A stretch of 21,209 bases of DNA from DASWJZ01 sp038211615 (GTDB lineage Bacteria; Pseudomonadota; Alphaproteobacteria; Rhizobiales; Afifellaceae). The notes beneath the pieces are model-generated. The model searched no databases, was not told the origin of the DNA, and saw only the letters and a program-made list of their open reading frames with translations. Positions 5,604 to 13,959 of the stretch are shown here, in pieces. Both the position numbers and the translations under genes were made by a program. Position 1 is the stretch's first letter, and the number at the start of each line of letters is the position of its first letter. The stretch lies in contig JBBQVL010000075.1 of NCBI GenBank assembly GCA_038211615.1, positions 1 through 21,209 of the forward strand. Direction: 5' to 3'.

Positions 5604-8009
5604 ATGAAATTCACCCTCTCCTGGCTGAAGGACTACCTCGACACCGATGCCTCCGCCGAGGACATCGCGGAGGCGCTGACGCATCTCGGGCTCGAGCTGG
5701 AGGAGCTGTCGAACCCGGCCGAGCGGCTCGCGCCCTTCGTCATCGCCAGCGTGACCGAGGCACGGCAGCATCCGAATGCCGACCGCCTGCGCGTCTGCAT
5801 GGTCGCGACCGGCACGGGCGCGCCGGTGCAGGTGGTGTGCGGCGCGCCGAACGCCCGCACCGGCATGAAGGGCGTCTTCGCTCCGCCCGGCACGCACATC
5901 CCCGGCACCGGCATCGACCTGAAGGCCGGCACGATCCGCGGCGAGGCCTCGAACGGCATGCTCCTGTCGGAGCGCGAGCTGGGTCTTTCCGATGCGCACG
6001 AGGGGATCGTCGATCTCCCCGCGGATGCGCCGGTCGGAGTCTCCTACGCCGCATGGGCGGGGCTCGACGATCCCGTCATCGACGTCGGCGTCACCCCGAA
6101 TCGGCCCGACGCGCTCGGCATCTACGGCATCGCCCGCGACCTTGCGGCGAAGGGCATCGGACGGCTGAAGCCGATCGACGCTCCGCCGGCGGGAGGGACA
6201 TTCAAGAGCCCGATCGCCGTCGAGCTTCGCTTCGACGATCCCGACAACCGGCCGTGCCCGCTTTTCGTCGGCCGCTATTTCCGCGGCGTGAAGAACGGGC
6301 CGTCGCCCGCCTGGATGCAGCGGCGGCTCCGCGCCGTCGGCCTTCGCCCGATCTCGGCGCTGGTCGACATCACCAACTACATCACCATGAGCTATGCGCG
6401 TCCGCTGCACGTCTTCGACGCCGACAAGGTGCACGGCACGATCCAAGCCCGCATGGCGCGCGAAGGCGAGACGATCGAAGCGCTCGATGGCAAGACCTAT
6501 GCGCTCGAACCGTCGATGACGGTGATCGCCGACGGTCGCGGCCCGGAGGGAATCGCCGGCATCATGGGAGGCGCGGAGACGGGCTGTGGTTCGGAGACGA
6601 CGAACGTCTTCCTCGAGGCGGCGTATTTCGACCCGATCCGCACCGCCGCGACCGGCCGGAAGCTCGGCGTCAATTCCGACGCGCGCTACCGCTTCGAGCG
6701 CGGCGTCGATCCGGCCTTCGTCGAGACGGGCGCCGAGATCGCCACGCGCATGATCCTGGAACTCTGCGGCGGCGAGGCCTCGGAGCTGGTGATCGCCGGC
6801 CGAGCGCCGGTCAGAAGCCTCGCGATCCCGCTGCGGCTCGATCGGGTGAAGACGCTAGCCGGCGTTGACATCGCTGAGGAGGAGCAGCTCGCGATCCTGC
6901 GCGCGCTCGGCTTCGTCATCGCCGGGGCGGGCGGCGAGGTAGTGGCCGAGGTGCCGAGCTGGCGGCCGGACATGAACGGCGAGGCGGATCTCGTGGAGGA
7001 GATCGTCCGCGTCTACGGCCTCGACAAGGTGGCGCACGTGGCGCTGCCGCGGCTGGAGACCGTGACGGCGCGGCGCGTGACGACCGGGCAGCGGCGGCGA
7101 TTCCTCGCCGCGCGCACGCTCGCAACGCGCGGCATGAACGAGGCGATGACGTGGTCATTCCTGCCGAAGCTGCAGGCGGAACTCTTCGGCGGCGGCGCTG
7201 AATCGCTGGCGCTCGCCAACCCGATCTCCACCGAGCTTTCCGACATGCGGCCCTCGCTCCTCCCGAACCTGATCGCGGCGGTCGGGCGCAACATGGCGCG
7301 CGGCTTCCAGGATCTGGCGCTCTGCGAAGTCGGTCAGGTCTATGGCGGCGACCGGCCAGAGGACGAGCGCCTCTCCGCCTCCGGACTGCGCCGCGGCATG
7401 AGCGCCGCCCGCCACTGGTCGGTTGCGCGCCGTCCGGTTGATCTCTTCGACGCCAAGGCGGACGCCCTCGCGGTGCTCACGGCCGTCGGCGCGCCGGTGG
7501 ACAGGTTGCGGACCGTGGCCGAGGGCCCGGCCTGGTATCACCCCGGACGCGTCGGCGCGTTGATGCTCGGGCCGAAGAACCGGCTGGCGCTGTTCGGCGA
7601 AATCCATCCGCGCGTGCTCGCGATGATGGACGTTGCGGGTCCGCTCGTCGCCTTCGAGGTCGATCTCGACGCGGTGCCGCTGCCGAAAAGCACCAAAACC
7701 GCCCGGCCGGCGCTCGACGTCTCGCAGTTCCAGGCGGTAACGCGCGATTTCGCTTTCGTGGTGGCGAGCGACGTGGCAGCCGACAGGATCGTCAGCGCCG
7801 CAAGGGGCGCCGACAAGGTGCTGGTCGATTCCGTCGCCGTCTTCGATGTGTTCACCGGCGGGGCGATCGGCGAGGGGCGGAAGTCCGTGGCGATCGAGGT
7901 GACGCTCAAGCCGCGCGACCGGACCCTCACGGAGGAGGAGATCGACCGGGTCTCCGCGGCCGTCGTGAGCGCCGTCCGCAACGCCACGGGAGGCGAACTC
8001 CGCACCTGA
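5604..8009 (+). CDS. pheT: Phenylalanyl-tRNA synthetase beta subunit
   Basis: Beta chain of the (alpha-beta)2 enzyme; it carries tRNA recognition and editing. The 801 residues begin MKFTLSWLKDYLDTDAS. They include the tRNA-binding domain (about 39-148, VVCGAPNARTGMKGVFAPPG), the B3/B4 editing domain (about 210-370), B5 (about 400-475, with DMNGEADLVEEIVRVYGLDK near its end), a catalytic-like core, and the C-terminal anticodon-binding FDX-ACB domain (from about 705, FQAVTRDFAFVV). The ATG at 5604 is preceded by AGGAAG with 6-nt spacing; an in-frame ATG at 5568 would overlap hepT. Only 10 nt separate it from the toxin gene, and I see no separate promoter in that gap, so transcription may come through the toxin-antitoxin genes. 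Confidence 0.97.
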   Translation: MKFTLSWLKDYLDTDASAEDIAEALTHLGLELEELSNPAERLAPFVIASVTEARQHPNADRLRVCMVATGTGAPVQVVCGAPNARTGMKGVFAPPGTHIPGTGIDLKAGTIRGEASNGMLLSERELGLSDAHEGIVDLPADAPVGVSYAAWAGLDDPVIDVGVTPNRPDALGIYGIARDLAAKGIGRLKPIDAPPAGGTFKSPIAVELRFDDPDNRPCPLFVGRYFRGVKNGPSPAWMQRRLRAVGLRPISALVDITNYITMSYARPLHVFDADKVHGTIQARMAREGETIEALDGKTYALEPSMTVIADGRGPEGIAGIMGGAETGCGSETTNVFLEAAYFDPIRTAATGRKLGVNSDARYRFERGVDPAFVETGAEIATRMILELCGGEASELVIAGRAPVRSLAIPLRLDRVKTLAGVDIAEEEQLAILRALGFVIAGAGGEVVAEVPSWRPDMNGEADLVEEIVRVYGLDKVAHVALPRLETVTARRVTTGQRRRFLAARTLATRGMNEAMTWSFLPKLQAELFGGGAESLALANPISTELSDMRPSLLPNLIAAVGRNMARGFQDLALCEVGQVYGGDRPEDERLSASGLRRGMSAARHWSVARRPVDLFDAKADALAVLTAVGAPVDRLRTVAEGPAWYHPGRVGALMLGPKNRLALFGEIHPRVLAMMDVAGPLVAFEVDLDAVPLPKSTKTARPALDVSQFQAVTRDFAFVVASDVAADRIVSAARGADKVLVDSVAVFDVFTGGAIGEGRKSVAIEVTLKPRDRTLTEEEIDRVSAAVVSAVRNATGGELRT

Positions 8010-8206
8010 AATCAGTGCAGCCGGCTACGCCGGCGTTTATTGCCTATGTCCTTGATTTTCTTGGATAACCTGTGGATTGTCACGCGATTGCCACAAGAAA
8101 AAGCAATGCGATCAATGGCTTGCGCGCTGTTGGCCGTTTGTTTCGCCAAACATGGTTAACGCCGCCGACCCTGAAACGGAACCGGAACATCTGACAATCC
8201 AATAAC
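8010..8206. other. Intergenic region between convergent pheT and methyltransferase
   Basis: This gap is AT-richer than its surroundings. A short hairpin GCCGGC-TAC-GCCGGC (8020-8034) followed by GTTTATT lies 11 nt after the pheT stop and is a weak terminator candidate. A second small inverted repeat, GTTTG/CAAAC (8136-8140 and 8147-8151), has no obvious role. No convincing gene was found. Confidence 0.5.
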
Positions 8207-9013
8207 TTAGCGGGTCTTCCGCGCGATGACCCAGGTATGGATCGGCCAGTCCGGCTCGTTGGCGACGGCAATCCGGTGCAGGGGATGATCTGCCTCCACC
8301 GGGACCTTGTGCATCCGGATCCCGACCTGGGTGAGGGCAAGCGCCTCGCGGTTTCCCCACGATCCCGTCTCGACGACGGTCCCGCCGGCGCTGCGGCAGA
8401 GAAGCGCCAGGGCCTCCGGCGTGAAGCGCCAGAAGTCGCTGGGCTCGCGGTGGACTGGATTGAGGAAGCACGTCGCGTGCACGACGAAGCCGCCCGGCGC
8501 CACGACGCGAAGGCTCTCCTTCACCGCCTCGAAGGGATTGCCTTCGACATGCTCCAGCACCTGGTCGGATACGCAGAAATCGAACGCCCCGTCGGCAAAG
8601 CCGAGCGCCAGCATCGAATGCGCCGGATAGGCCGCCTCGACGATCTTCGCGGTGCGCAGTCCGAGCACCAGCGCCATCCGGCGCGAGCCGGAGATCGAGA
8701 GGCACGTCTTGCGGAGTCCGTCCTCGGCGGCAAGCCGGTCGGAGAGCGCCGCGTACATCGCGAAGCGCGTCAGGCTGTGCTCGCTCGGCGGAACGCCCTC
8801 AAGCGAGGTTTCGACGGCCGCCTTCAACGCCTTGTCCGGAAGACCGGGATAGAGCTTCGGCCGACCGTCATCCTGTCGTGGCGGGCGCGGCACGGCCGCC
8901 GGCCCAACCGGCGGCTTGGCCGCGCTCGGAGGCCGGTTGAGCGTCCGCTCCGCCGCCACCCTCAGGCGGAGCGCATCTTTTCCGAGCCGGCCGAGCAGCG
9001 AGCGGAATGTCAC
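8207..9013 (-). CDS. Class I SAM-dependent methyltransferase
   Basis: A 268-residue protein with a basic, proline-rich N-terminal third (about 1-60) and a Methyltransf_11-like C-terminal half. Recognisable parts are DGAFDFCVSDQVLEHV (141-156), the segment after it ESLRVVAPGGFVV (166-178), and PSDFWRFTPEALALL (191-205), typical of methyltransferases acting on sugars or surface glycans. The SAM-binding glycine motif is poor: the corresponding strand reads SISGSR (107-112) instead of GxGxG, so activity is uncertain. The start is GTG (9013). It is 61 nt downstream of the usp gene on the same strand and converges on pheT. The substrate cannot be read from sequence. Confidence 0.78.
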   Translation of the reverse strand: MTFRSLLGRLGKDALRLRVAAERTLNRPPSAAKPPVGPAAVPRPPRQDDGRPKLYPGLPDKALKAAVETSLEGVPPSEHSLTRFAMYAALSDRLAAEDGLRKTCLSISGSRRMALVLGLRTAKIVEAAYPAHSMLALGFADGAFDFCVSDQVLEHVEGNPFEAVKESLRVVAPGGFVVHATCFLNPVHREPSDFWRFTPEALALLCRSAGGTVVETGSWGNREALALTQVGIRMHKVPVEADHPLHRIAVANEPDWPIHTWVIARKTR

Positions 9014-9074
9014 CCTGTCGCGCTCCGGGCGAAACGCGCTCGCGAAGCAGCGGCGCAGGCGCTTGCACAGCCAA

Positions 9075-9566
9075 TCACGCGATCGCCTCGAGCTGCTCCT
9101 CGCTCAGCGTCCCCGGCACGATGGTGATCGGCACCGGAAAGGTCCCGGCGTTGCGCGAGACGATCGCGGCCACCAGCGGCCCCGGGCCCTCCGTGCTCTC
9201 GCCTGCGGCGAGCACCAGGATGGCGATGTCCTCGTCCGTCTCGATCAGGTTGCGGATCTCTTCGGCGCGCTTGCCCTCGCGGATCACCATTTCCGGATCG
9301 AGGTTCGCGACGTCGCGCGCGCGGGCGGCGAATTTCGCGAGCGTTGCCTGCGCCTGATCGCGCGCTTCCGCCCGCATGATGTCCTCCACTCCGGCAAAAC
9401 CCTGCGGCGCTTCCGGCTCGATGACAAAGAGCAGCACCAGCCCGCCGGCGGTATGCGCGGCGCGGCGCGCGGCGAACGACAGCGCCACGACGCATTCCGG
9501 CGTGTCGTCGACGACGACGAGGAATTTTCGCTTGTGCCCCTCTTCGAGGGCGCGTCTCGGCTTCAT
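9075..9566 (-). CDS. Universal stress protein (UspA family)
   Basis: A single-domain Usp protein of 163 residues. The first strand KFLVVVDDTPECVVALSFAARRA (about 14-36) is the typical VVxDxSxxxxxALxxA pattern. The C-terminal strands IAILVLAAG and FPVPITIVPG match the usual ends of the fold. The ATP-binding signature (G2xG9xG-S/T) is degenerate: after LVLAAG comes ESTEGPGPLVAAIVSRNAGTF, so nucleotide binding is doubtful. It sits between trpS and a methyltransferase gene; a usp gene following murJ-trpS is a frequent order in rhizobia. The start is the first in-frame ATG after a stop. The role is presumably stress adaptation, with no specific substrate known. Confidence 0.88.
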   Translation of the reverse strand: MKPRRALEEGHKRKFLVVVDDTPECVVALSFAARRAAHTAGGLVLLFVIEPEAPQGFAGVEDIMRAEARDQAQATLAKFAARARDVANLDPEMVIREGKRAEEIRNLIETDEDIAILVLAAGESTEGPGPLVAAIVSRNAGTFPVPITIVPGTLSEEQLEAIA

Positions 9567-9646
9567 GCGGTCATGCTGCCATCACCATCATAAGGGAGCA
9601 AGGCATAGCGATTGCGGACCGCGGTCTTCGGTGCCAGTGAATCACC

Positions 9647-10012
9647 ATGGTTCTTGAACTGGTCATCCGTCCTGATCCTTTTGGCGATTCCCGGATGATC
9701 GAGTGCTATTTCCGGGTTGAGGATTTCGTATTTCCTGGCAACGGTTGGACGGATTTTGAATGGATACTCGACAGCTGGGAAAATGAGTTTCGGAAGCTGG
9801 AGCTGGAAGGGTATTGCGAGCTGTGGTTCGCTGATGGACCCTATCAATTGAACATCATGCGTGAGGACACGAATCAATATTCCTTCGAGTTCATCCAACG
9901 GACAGATGTAGGCGTCTCTGTGGAGTATTCGCTCACGCTTGGCGCGGCCCAAAGTATCCATATCTTGGCTCGCGCACTAAGAAAAAGGCGAACGGACAAC
10001 CCTAAGCACTGA
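9647..10012 (+). CDS. Orphan low-GC hypothetical protein
   Basis: I do not recognise this 121-residue protein. It is acidic and aromatic in its first two thirds (GNGWTDFEWILDSWENEF, about 31-48; CELWFADGPYQLNIM) and ends in a basic tail RKRRTDNPKH. There is no signal peptide or membrane span. The size and the Trp/Asp/Glu-rich character resemble small immunity-type or phage-derived proteins, but that is only an impression. GC is about 51% by hand count against well over 60% for its neighbours, which suggests recent acquisition. The ATG at 9647 is the earliest possible start because TGA lies in frame at 9638-9640; no good ribosome binding site precedes it. It is the only plus-strand gene in an otherwise minus-strand block, and its stop is 10 nt from the trpS stop. 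Confidence 0.6.
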   Translation: MVLELVIRPDPFGDSRMIECYFRVEDFVFPGNGWTDFEWILDSWENEFRKLELEGYCELWFADGPYQLNIMREDTNQYSFEFIQRTDVGVSVEYSLTLGAAQSIHILARALRKRRTDNPKH

Positions 10013-10022
10013 TTGTGCGCAG

Positions 10023-11060
10023 TTAGGTCCTGAGCAGCCCGACGATGTCCTTCACCTCGTTGACGATCGGGTGCGCAATGGCGCGCGCCCGCTCGGCACC
10101 TTCGCGCAGCACCGCGTCGATGTGCGCCGGCTCGGCGAGCAGCTTGCGCATCTCCGCCGCGATAGGCGCAAGCTTGGCGACCGCAAGATCGGAGAGCGCC
10201 GGCTTGAAAGTGGAGAACTGCGCGCCTCCGTGCTCTCTGAGCACCGCCTCGCGCGTACTCCCGGCGAGCGCGGCGTAGATGCCGACGAGGTTTTCCGCCT
10301 CCGGCCGCCCGGCGAGCCCCTTCGTCTCCGAGGGGAGGGCTTCCGGGTCGGTCTTCGCCTTGCGGATTTTCTGCGCGATCGTGTCGGCGTCGTCGGTCAG
10401 GTTGATGCGCGAATTGTCCGAGGCGTCCGACTTCGACATCTTCTTCGTTCCGTCGCGGAGGCTCATCACGCGCGTCGCCGGCCCGGTGATCATCGGCTCC
10501 GGCAGCGGGAAGAAATCTTCGCCGTGCCCATACGCCGCGATCGACTCGGCAAAGTCGTTGTTGAATTTCTGCGCGATGTCGCGCGCGAGTTCCAGGTGCT
10601 GCTTCTGGTCTTCGCCGACCGGCACATGCGTCGCCCGGTAGGCGAGGATGTCGGCCGCCATCAGCACCGGATAATCGTAGAGCCCGACGGAAGCGTTCTC
10701 GCGGTCCTTGCCGGCCTTCTCCTTGAACTGCGTCATGCGGTTCAGCCAGCCGAGCCGCGCCACGCAGTTGAAGATCCACGCCAGCTCCGCGTGCTCCGGC
10801 ACCTGGCTCTGGTTGAAGATGATCGAGCGCTTTGGATCGAGGCCGCAGGCGACATAGGCCGCCGTCACGCCGCGGGTGTTCTCGGTCAGGTCCTTCGGCT
10901 GCTGGAAGATCGTCATCGCGTGCAGGTCGACCACGCAATAGATGCAGGAATGCGTCTCCTGCATCGCGATCCAGTTCATCATCGCGCCGAGATAGTTGCC
11001 GAGGTGCAGCGCCGAAGTCGGCTGCATGCCGGAGAAGACGCGTTCGGGGAACTTGCTCAT
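10023..11060 (-). CDS. trpS: Tryptophanyl-tRNA synthetase
   Basis: Class I synthetase that charges tRNA-Trp in the cytoplasm; 345 residues, the normal length. The HIGH-type motif is HLGN at 19-22 (MQPTSALHLGNYLGA). The family segment GEDQKQHLELARDIA spans 149-163. The KMSKS loop is KMSKS at 207-211, followed by DASDNSRI. The ATG at 11060 gives the standard N-terminus MSKFPERVFSGMQPT. It is transcribed in the same direction as murJ after a 183-nt gap in which I see no gene. It converges with the low-GC orphan gene, with stops 10 nt apart. No Trp-codon leader peptide was found. Confidence 0.98.
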   Translation of the reverse strand: MSKFPERVFSGMQPTSALHLGNYLGAMMNWIAMQETHSCIYCVVDLHAMTIFQQPKDLTENTRGVTAAYVACGLDPKRSIIFNQSQVPEHAELAWIFNCVARLGWLNRMTQFKEKAGKDRENASVGLYDYPVLMAADILAYRATHVPVGEDQKQHLELARDIAQKFNNDFAESIAAYGHGEDFFPLPEPMITGPATRVMSLRDGTKKMSKSDASDNSRINLTDDADTIAQKIRKAKTDPEALPSETKGLAGRPEAENLVGIYAALAGSTREAVLREHGGAQFSTFKPALSDLAVAKLAPIAAEMRKLLAEPAHIDAVLREGAERARAIAHPIVNEVKDIVGLLRT

Positions 11061-11243
11061 GGCTTGGAATCCAGGCTTGCGGGAAATCTCGATCCGGGAT
11101 GAACCGGCGAGGGACGAAGGGCGCGCTTATCGCGGAAGTCGTTGCCCGGTGCAAGCGGCGCGCTCGTCGCCGAAGCGGACACTCGCCCGGCCGTGGCTCG
11201 CGAAGGCGGATCGCTTCTCGATCGTCGCGGAGACCTGCGAGCC

Positions 11244-12815
11244 TCAGGCCGCCGGTGGCGGCCGGCGGCGGAAGCTCCTGAGCAGCCGCCCGACATTCAC
11301 CGCGCCCGTGACCTGCGCGAGGATGAGATAGATCAGCGCGCCGCCGCAGACGAGCACTGCGAGTGCGCCGATCTGGCCGAAGAGATTCGCGTGCGGGCGG
11401 AAGAAGTCGGCGAGCATGATCTTTCCGCCGAACAGCGCCAGTCCCATGACGGCGGCTGAGAAGAAGATGCGCGGCGCGTTTCTCCGCGTGTGCTCGTCGA
11501 CCAGGAACAGCTCGCGCCGGATGAGCACGGTGAAGAGCAGGGCGGTGTTGGTCCACCCCGCGATCACCTCCGCGCCGGCGATGCCGGCCTCCGCGAGAAC
11601 CGGGAAGAGCGTGATGGCGCAGGCGACGTTCACGGCCGCTGAGATACCGGCGAAGATCATCGGCGTGCGGGTGTCCTCGCGCGCGAAATAGCCCGGCGCG
11701 AAGACGCGGATCATCACGAAGGCCGGGAGGCCGAGGCCGTAGACCGCGAGCGCGCGGGCCGTCGATGTCGTCGTCTGCGGCGAGAAAGCCCCGTGCTCGT
11801 AGAGCACCCGGATGAGCTCCTCGGAGATGAGCGCCAGCGCGATCGCCGCCGGGATCGTGAGGAACAGGGCGAACTCCAGCGCCCGGTTCTGGTTATGCTC
11901 GGCCTCGCGCAGGTTTCCGGCCTTCAGCGCCCGCGACAGCTCCGGCAGCAGCACCACGCCGATCGCCACGCCGACGACGCCGAGCGGCAGTTGGTAGAGC
12001 CGGTCGGCGTACTGCAGGATGGCGATGGCGCCGGGCTTCGCCGAGGCGATGATCTGCCCGACGAAGAGGTTGATCTGGGTTATGCCGCCGGAGACGGCGA
12101 CCGGGGCCGCGAGCCACAGGAGCTTCCTGACCCCCGGCGTGATGCGCGGCCGCCTGAGGCGCGTGCGCACCCCGATCATGCGCGCGGCGATGACGACCAT
12201 CACGAGCTGCGCCGCGCCGCCCACCAGCACCGCCCACGAAAGAAGCCGCGCCACCGTCGCTCCCTCTGCGCCGGTCCATATGCCGATCGCGAGCGCCCCG
12301 ATCAGCGCGGCATTGAGGAGGATCGGCGCGACGGCGGCGGCGACGAAGCGCCGATGCGCGTTCAGCATGCCGCTCGCCATCGCCGTCAGCGACATGCAGA
12401 TGAGATACGGGAACATCACCCGGAAGAGCTCGACCGTCAGCTCGAACTTTCCCGTGTCCTTCAGGAAGCCGGGAGCGATCAGCGCCACGATGAACGGCGT
12501 CGCGATGAGCACCAGCCCGGTCAGGGTCCCGAGCACCAGCACCAGCACCGACAGCACCTCGTCGGCGAGCTTCTGCGCCGCCTCCGGGCCTTCGCCTTCA
12601 AGCTCACGGGCGAAGAGCGGCACGAAAGCCGCGTTGAAGGCGCCTTCGGCGAACAGCCGCCGGAAGAGGTTGGGGAAACGGAAGGCGGCGTAGAAGGCGT
12701 CGGCGGCCGGACCCGCACCGAGCGCCGCCGCCATCAGCGTCTCGCGGACGAAGCCGAAGACGCGGCTGCCGAGCGTGCCCCCGCCGACGCTGACGAACTG
12801 CCGGACGAGGCTCAT
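11244..12815 (-). CDS. murJ: Lipid II flippase MurJ
   Basis: Inner-membrane flippase of the MOP superfamily that moves lipid II across the membrane for peptidoglycan synthesis (formerly mviN). The 523-residue protein is almost entirely transmembrane, consistent with the 14 helices of the family. With the start at MSLVRQF (12815), R18, R24, D39 and R52 fall on exactly the numbers of the functionally important E. coli MurJ residues, which supports this start over the upstream ATG at 12869. The signature ADAFYAAFRFPNLFRRLFAEGAFNAAFVP follows the first helix. The C-terminus ends in a basic tail LLRSFRRRPPPAA. It lies between an uncharacterised membrane protein gene and trpS, all on the minus strand. 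Confidence 0.96.
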   Translation of the reverse strand: MSLVRQFVSVGGGTLGSRVFGFVRETLMAAALGAGPAADAFYAAFRFPNLFRRLFAEGAFNAAFVPLFARELEGEGPEAAQKLADEVLSVLVLVLGTLTGLVLIATPFIVALIAPGFLKDTGKFELTVELFRVMFPYLICMSLTAMASGMLNAHRRFVAAAVAPILLNAALIGALAIGIWTGAEGATVARLLSWAVLVGGAAQLVMVVIAARMIGVRTRLRRPRITPGVRKLLWLAAPVAVSGGITQINLFVGQIIASAKPGAIAILQYADRLYQLPLGVVGVAIGVVLLPELSRALKAGNLREAEHNQNRALEFALFLTIPAAIALALISEELIRVLYEHGAFSPQTTTSTARALAVYGLGLPAFVMIRVFAPGYFAREDTRTPMIFAGISAAVNVACAITLFPVLAEAGIAGAEVIAGWTNTALLFTVLIRRELFLVDEHTRRNAPRIFFSAAVMGLALFGGKIMLADFFRPHANLFGQIGALAVLVCGGALIYLILAQVTGAVNVGRLLRSFRRRPPPAA

Positions 12816-12936
12816 TCCCGCTGCGCTTCCTGCCGTCCCGGCCTCGAGCCGGCCCGCCGGGCCGGCCATGTTCCGCGCGCCGATTCGACCGGCGCGCGCA
12901 TGCCTGCCTAATCCCGCGTCGCGGAAATGAGAAGCG

Positions 12937-13698
12937 TCAACCGCAGAGATGGCGCTCGGCGCGGGCGTCGCCGATCATTGCGCCGACGTCGGGTGGTATG
13001 CCGAAGCCGAGTACGTTCCCGAAATCGCCCGGATCGATGATCCCGTCGGTGATCAGCGAGCGGAACGCGGCGGTGATGCCATCGTGCATCTTGCCGACTT
13101 CGCGCGTCGTCTGGTCGAGGTCGTCGGAGACCGCCTGCCATTGCTGGCCGTTCGCGCCGGCCGCCGCTTTCCTGGCGCGGTCCGCGACGCTGACCTTGGT
13201 CCAGTAGGCGGAAGTCGTGATCTTGTTGAAATCCTTTGCGTGTTCCCTGATCGCGCCCATGTACCAGTCGCGCCAGTAGTTCTGGCAGAGGTGCAGCGGC
13301 TTGCGGGTCGAGCCGCAAAGAAGGTAGGTCGAGCGCTGCACCAGATCGGCATCGGGTCCGCCGAGGCCCACCCGGTCGCCGCTGACGGCGGCCAGCCGAC
13401 GCTTCTTCGCGACCTCGGCCGCGGCGGCAGCGGCGTCGCTGCAGCCCTTGATGTCTTCATCGGTCCAGCTGCCGTTGTCGACCGTCGGCGGGGCAATAGT
13501 CGGCCCGCTTTTTCCGGTCGCCGCGAGTACCGCGTCGGCGGATTGCGGCGACGATTTCATCCAGAAATATCCCGCCACGACCGCCCCCACGCCGAAGGCG
13601 CAGGTCAGCAGCGCAGCCAGCAGAAAGCCGCCGGAGGACAGGCCTTCGGCGCGTCTTTGCTGCGGCGCTTGTCGACTGACTCGTCTGGGGGTCGCCAT
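12937..13698 (-). CDS. Single-span membrane protein with periplasmic domain, unknown
   Basis: A 253-residue protein I cannot assign to a named family. A basic N-terminus (MATPRRVSRQAPQQRR) precedes one membrane helix (about 24-46, GFLLAALLTCAFGVGAVVAGYFW). A polar, Pro/Thr-containing linker follows, then a mostly helical domain (about 80-253) predicted to face the periplasm. That domain has four cysteines (C86, C128, C138, C252), with the pair in LLCGSTRKPLHLCQNYWRDW probably close together, so disulfides are possible. Aromatic residues around 140-170 (YWRDWYMG, SAYWTKVS) suggest a binding surface. It sits between glnD and murJ on the same strand, 121 nt before murJ. A link with envelope growth is only positional. 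Confidence 0.7.
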   Translation of the reverse strand: MATPRRVSRQAPQQRRAEGLSSGGFLLAALLTCAFGVGAVVAGYFWMKSSPQSADAVLAATGKSGPTIAPPTVDNGSWTDEDIKGCSDAAAAAAEVAKKRRLAAVSGDRVGLGGPDADLVQRSTYLLCGSTRKPLHLCQNYWRDWYMGAIREHAKDFNKITTSAYWTKVSVADRARKAAAGANGQQWQAVSDDLDQTTREVGKMHDGITAAFRSLITDGIIDPGDFGNVLGFGIPPDVGAMIGDARAERHLCG

Positions 13699-13795
13699 AA
13701 ACTATGCCAAATGGCAGCACAGCCATTCGGCGAACCTTAACCGTCAAAGGCTCAACGCGGGCTTAAGCAGCCCCGGGAGCAGCCTTTCCTCTCCA

Positions 13796-13943
13796 TTTGT
13801 CATCCCGGTTTGACGCGCAGCGGCAACACCGGGACCCATAGGCTCCGAAGCGGGCAGAAGCAGCGCAGCCGCGTGCATTTCTCTAAACCGACTGCGCTTA
13901 TGGGTCCCGGACTGCCGCGTTCCGCGCCATCCGGGATGACAAA
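13796..13943. repeat. 148-bp palindromic repeat element
   Basis: An imperfect inverted repeat with perfect 13-bp ends, TTTGTCATCCCGG (13796-13808) and CCGGGATGACAAA (13931-13943). It has a second perfect 12-bp pair inside, CCGGGACCCATA (13829-13840) and TATGGGTCCCGG (13899-13910). Between these, GCGGCA-type segments also match. No coding potential was seen. It begins 17 nt after the glnD stop. The GTCATCCCGG...GGGACCCATA core is of a kind common between genes in alphaproteobacteria, so it is probably a MITE-like or REP-like element that may fold at the 3' end of the glnD transcript. Confidence 0.8.
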
Positions 13944-13959
13944 AGCAGAAGTGGGAAGG

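Noticed and set aside
8046..8159. 37-codon plus-strand frame after pheT (MSLIFLDNLWIV...)
   Set aside because: No ribosome binding site, no recognisable motif, and length expected by chance in this AT-richer gap.
9874..11556. Minus-strand open frame of 560 codons across trpS and the start of the orphan gene
   Set aside because: It is in another frame of trpS and murJ, Arg/Ala-rich and without domain motifs, while trpS has complete HIGH and KMSKS motifs.
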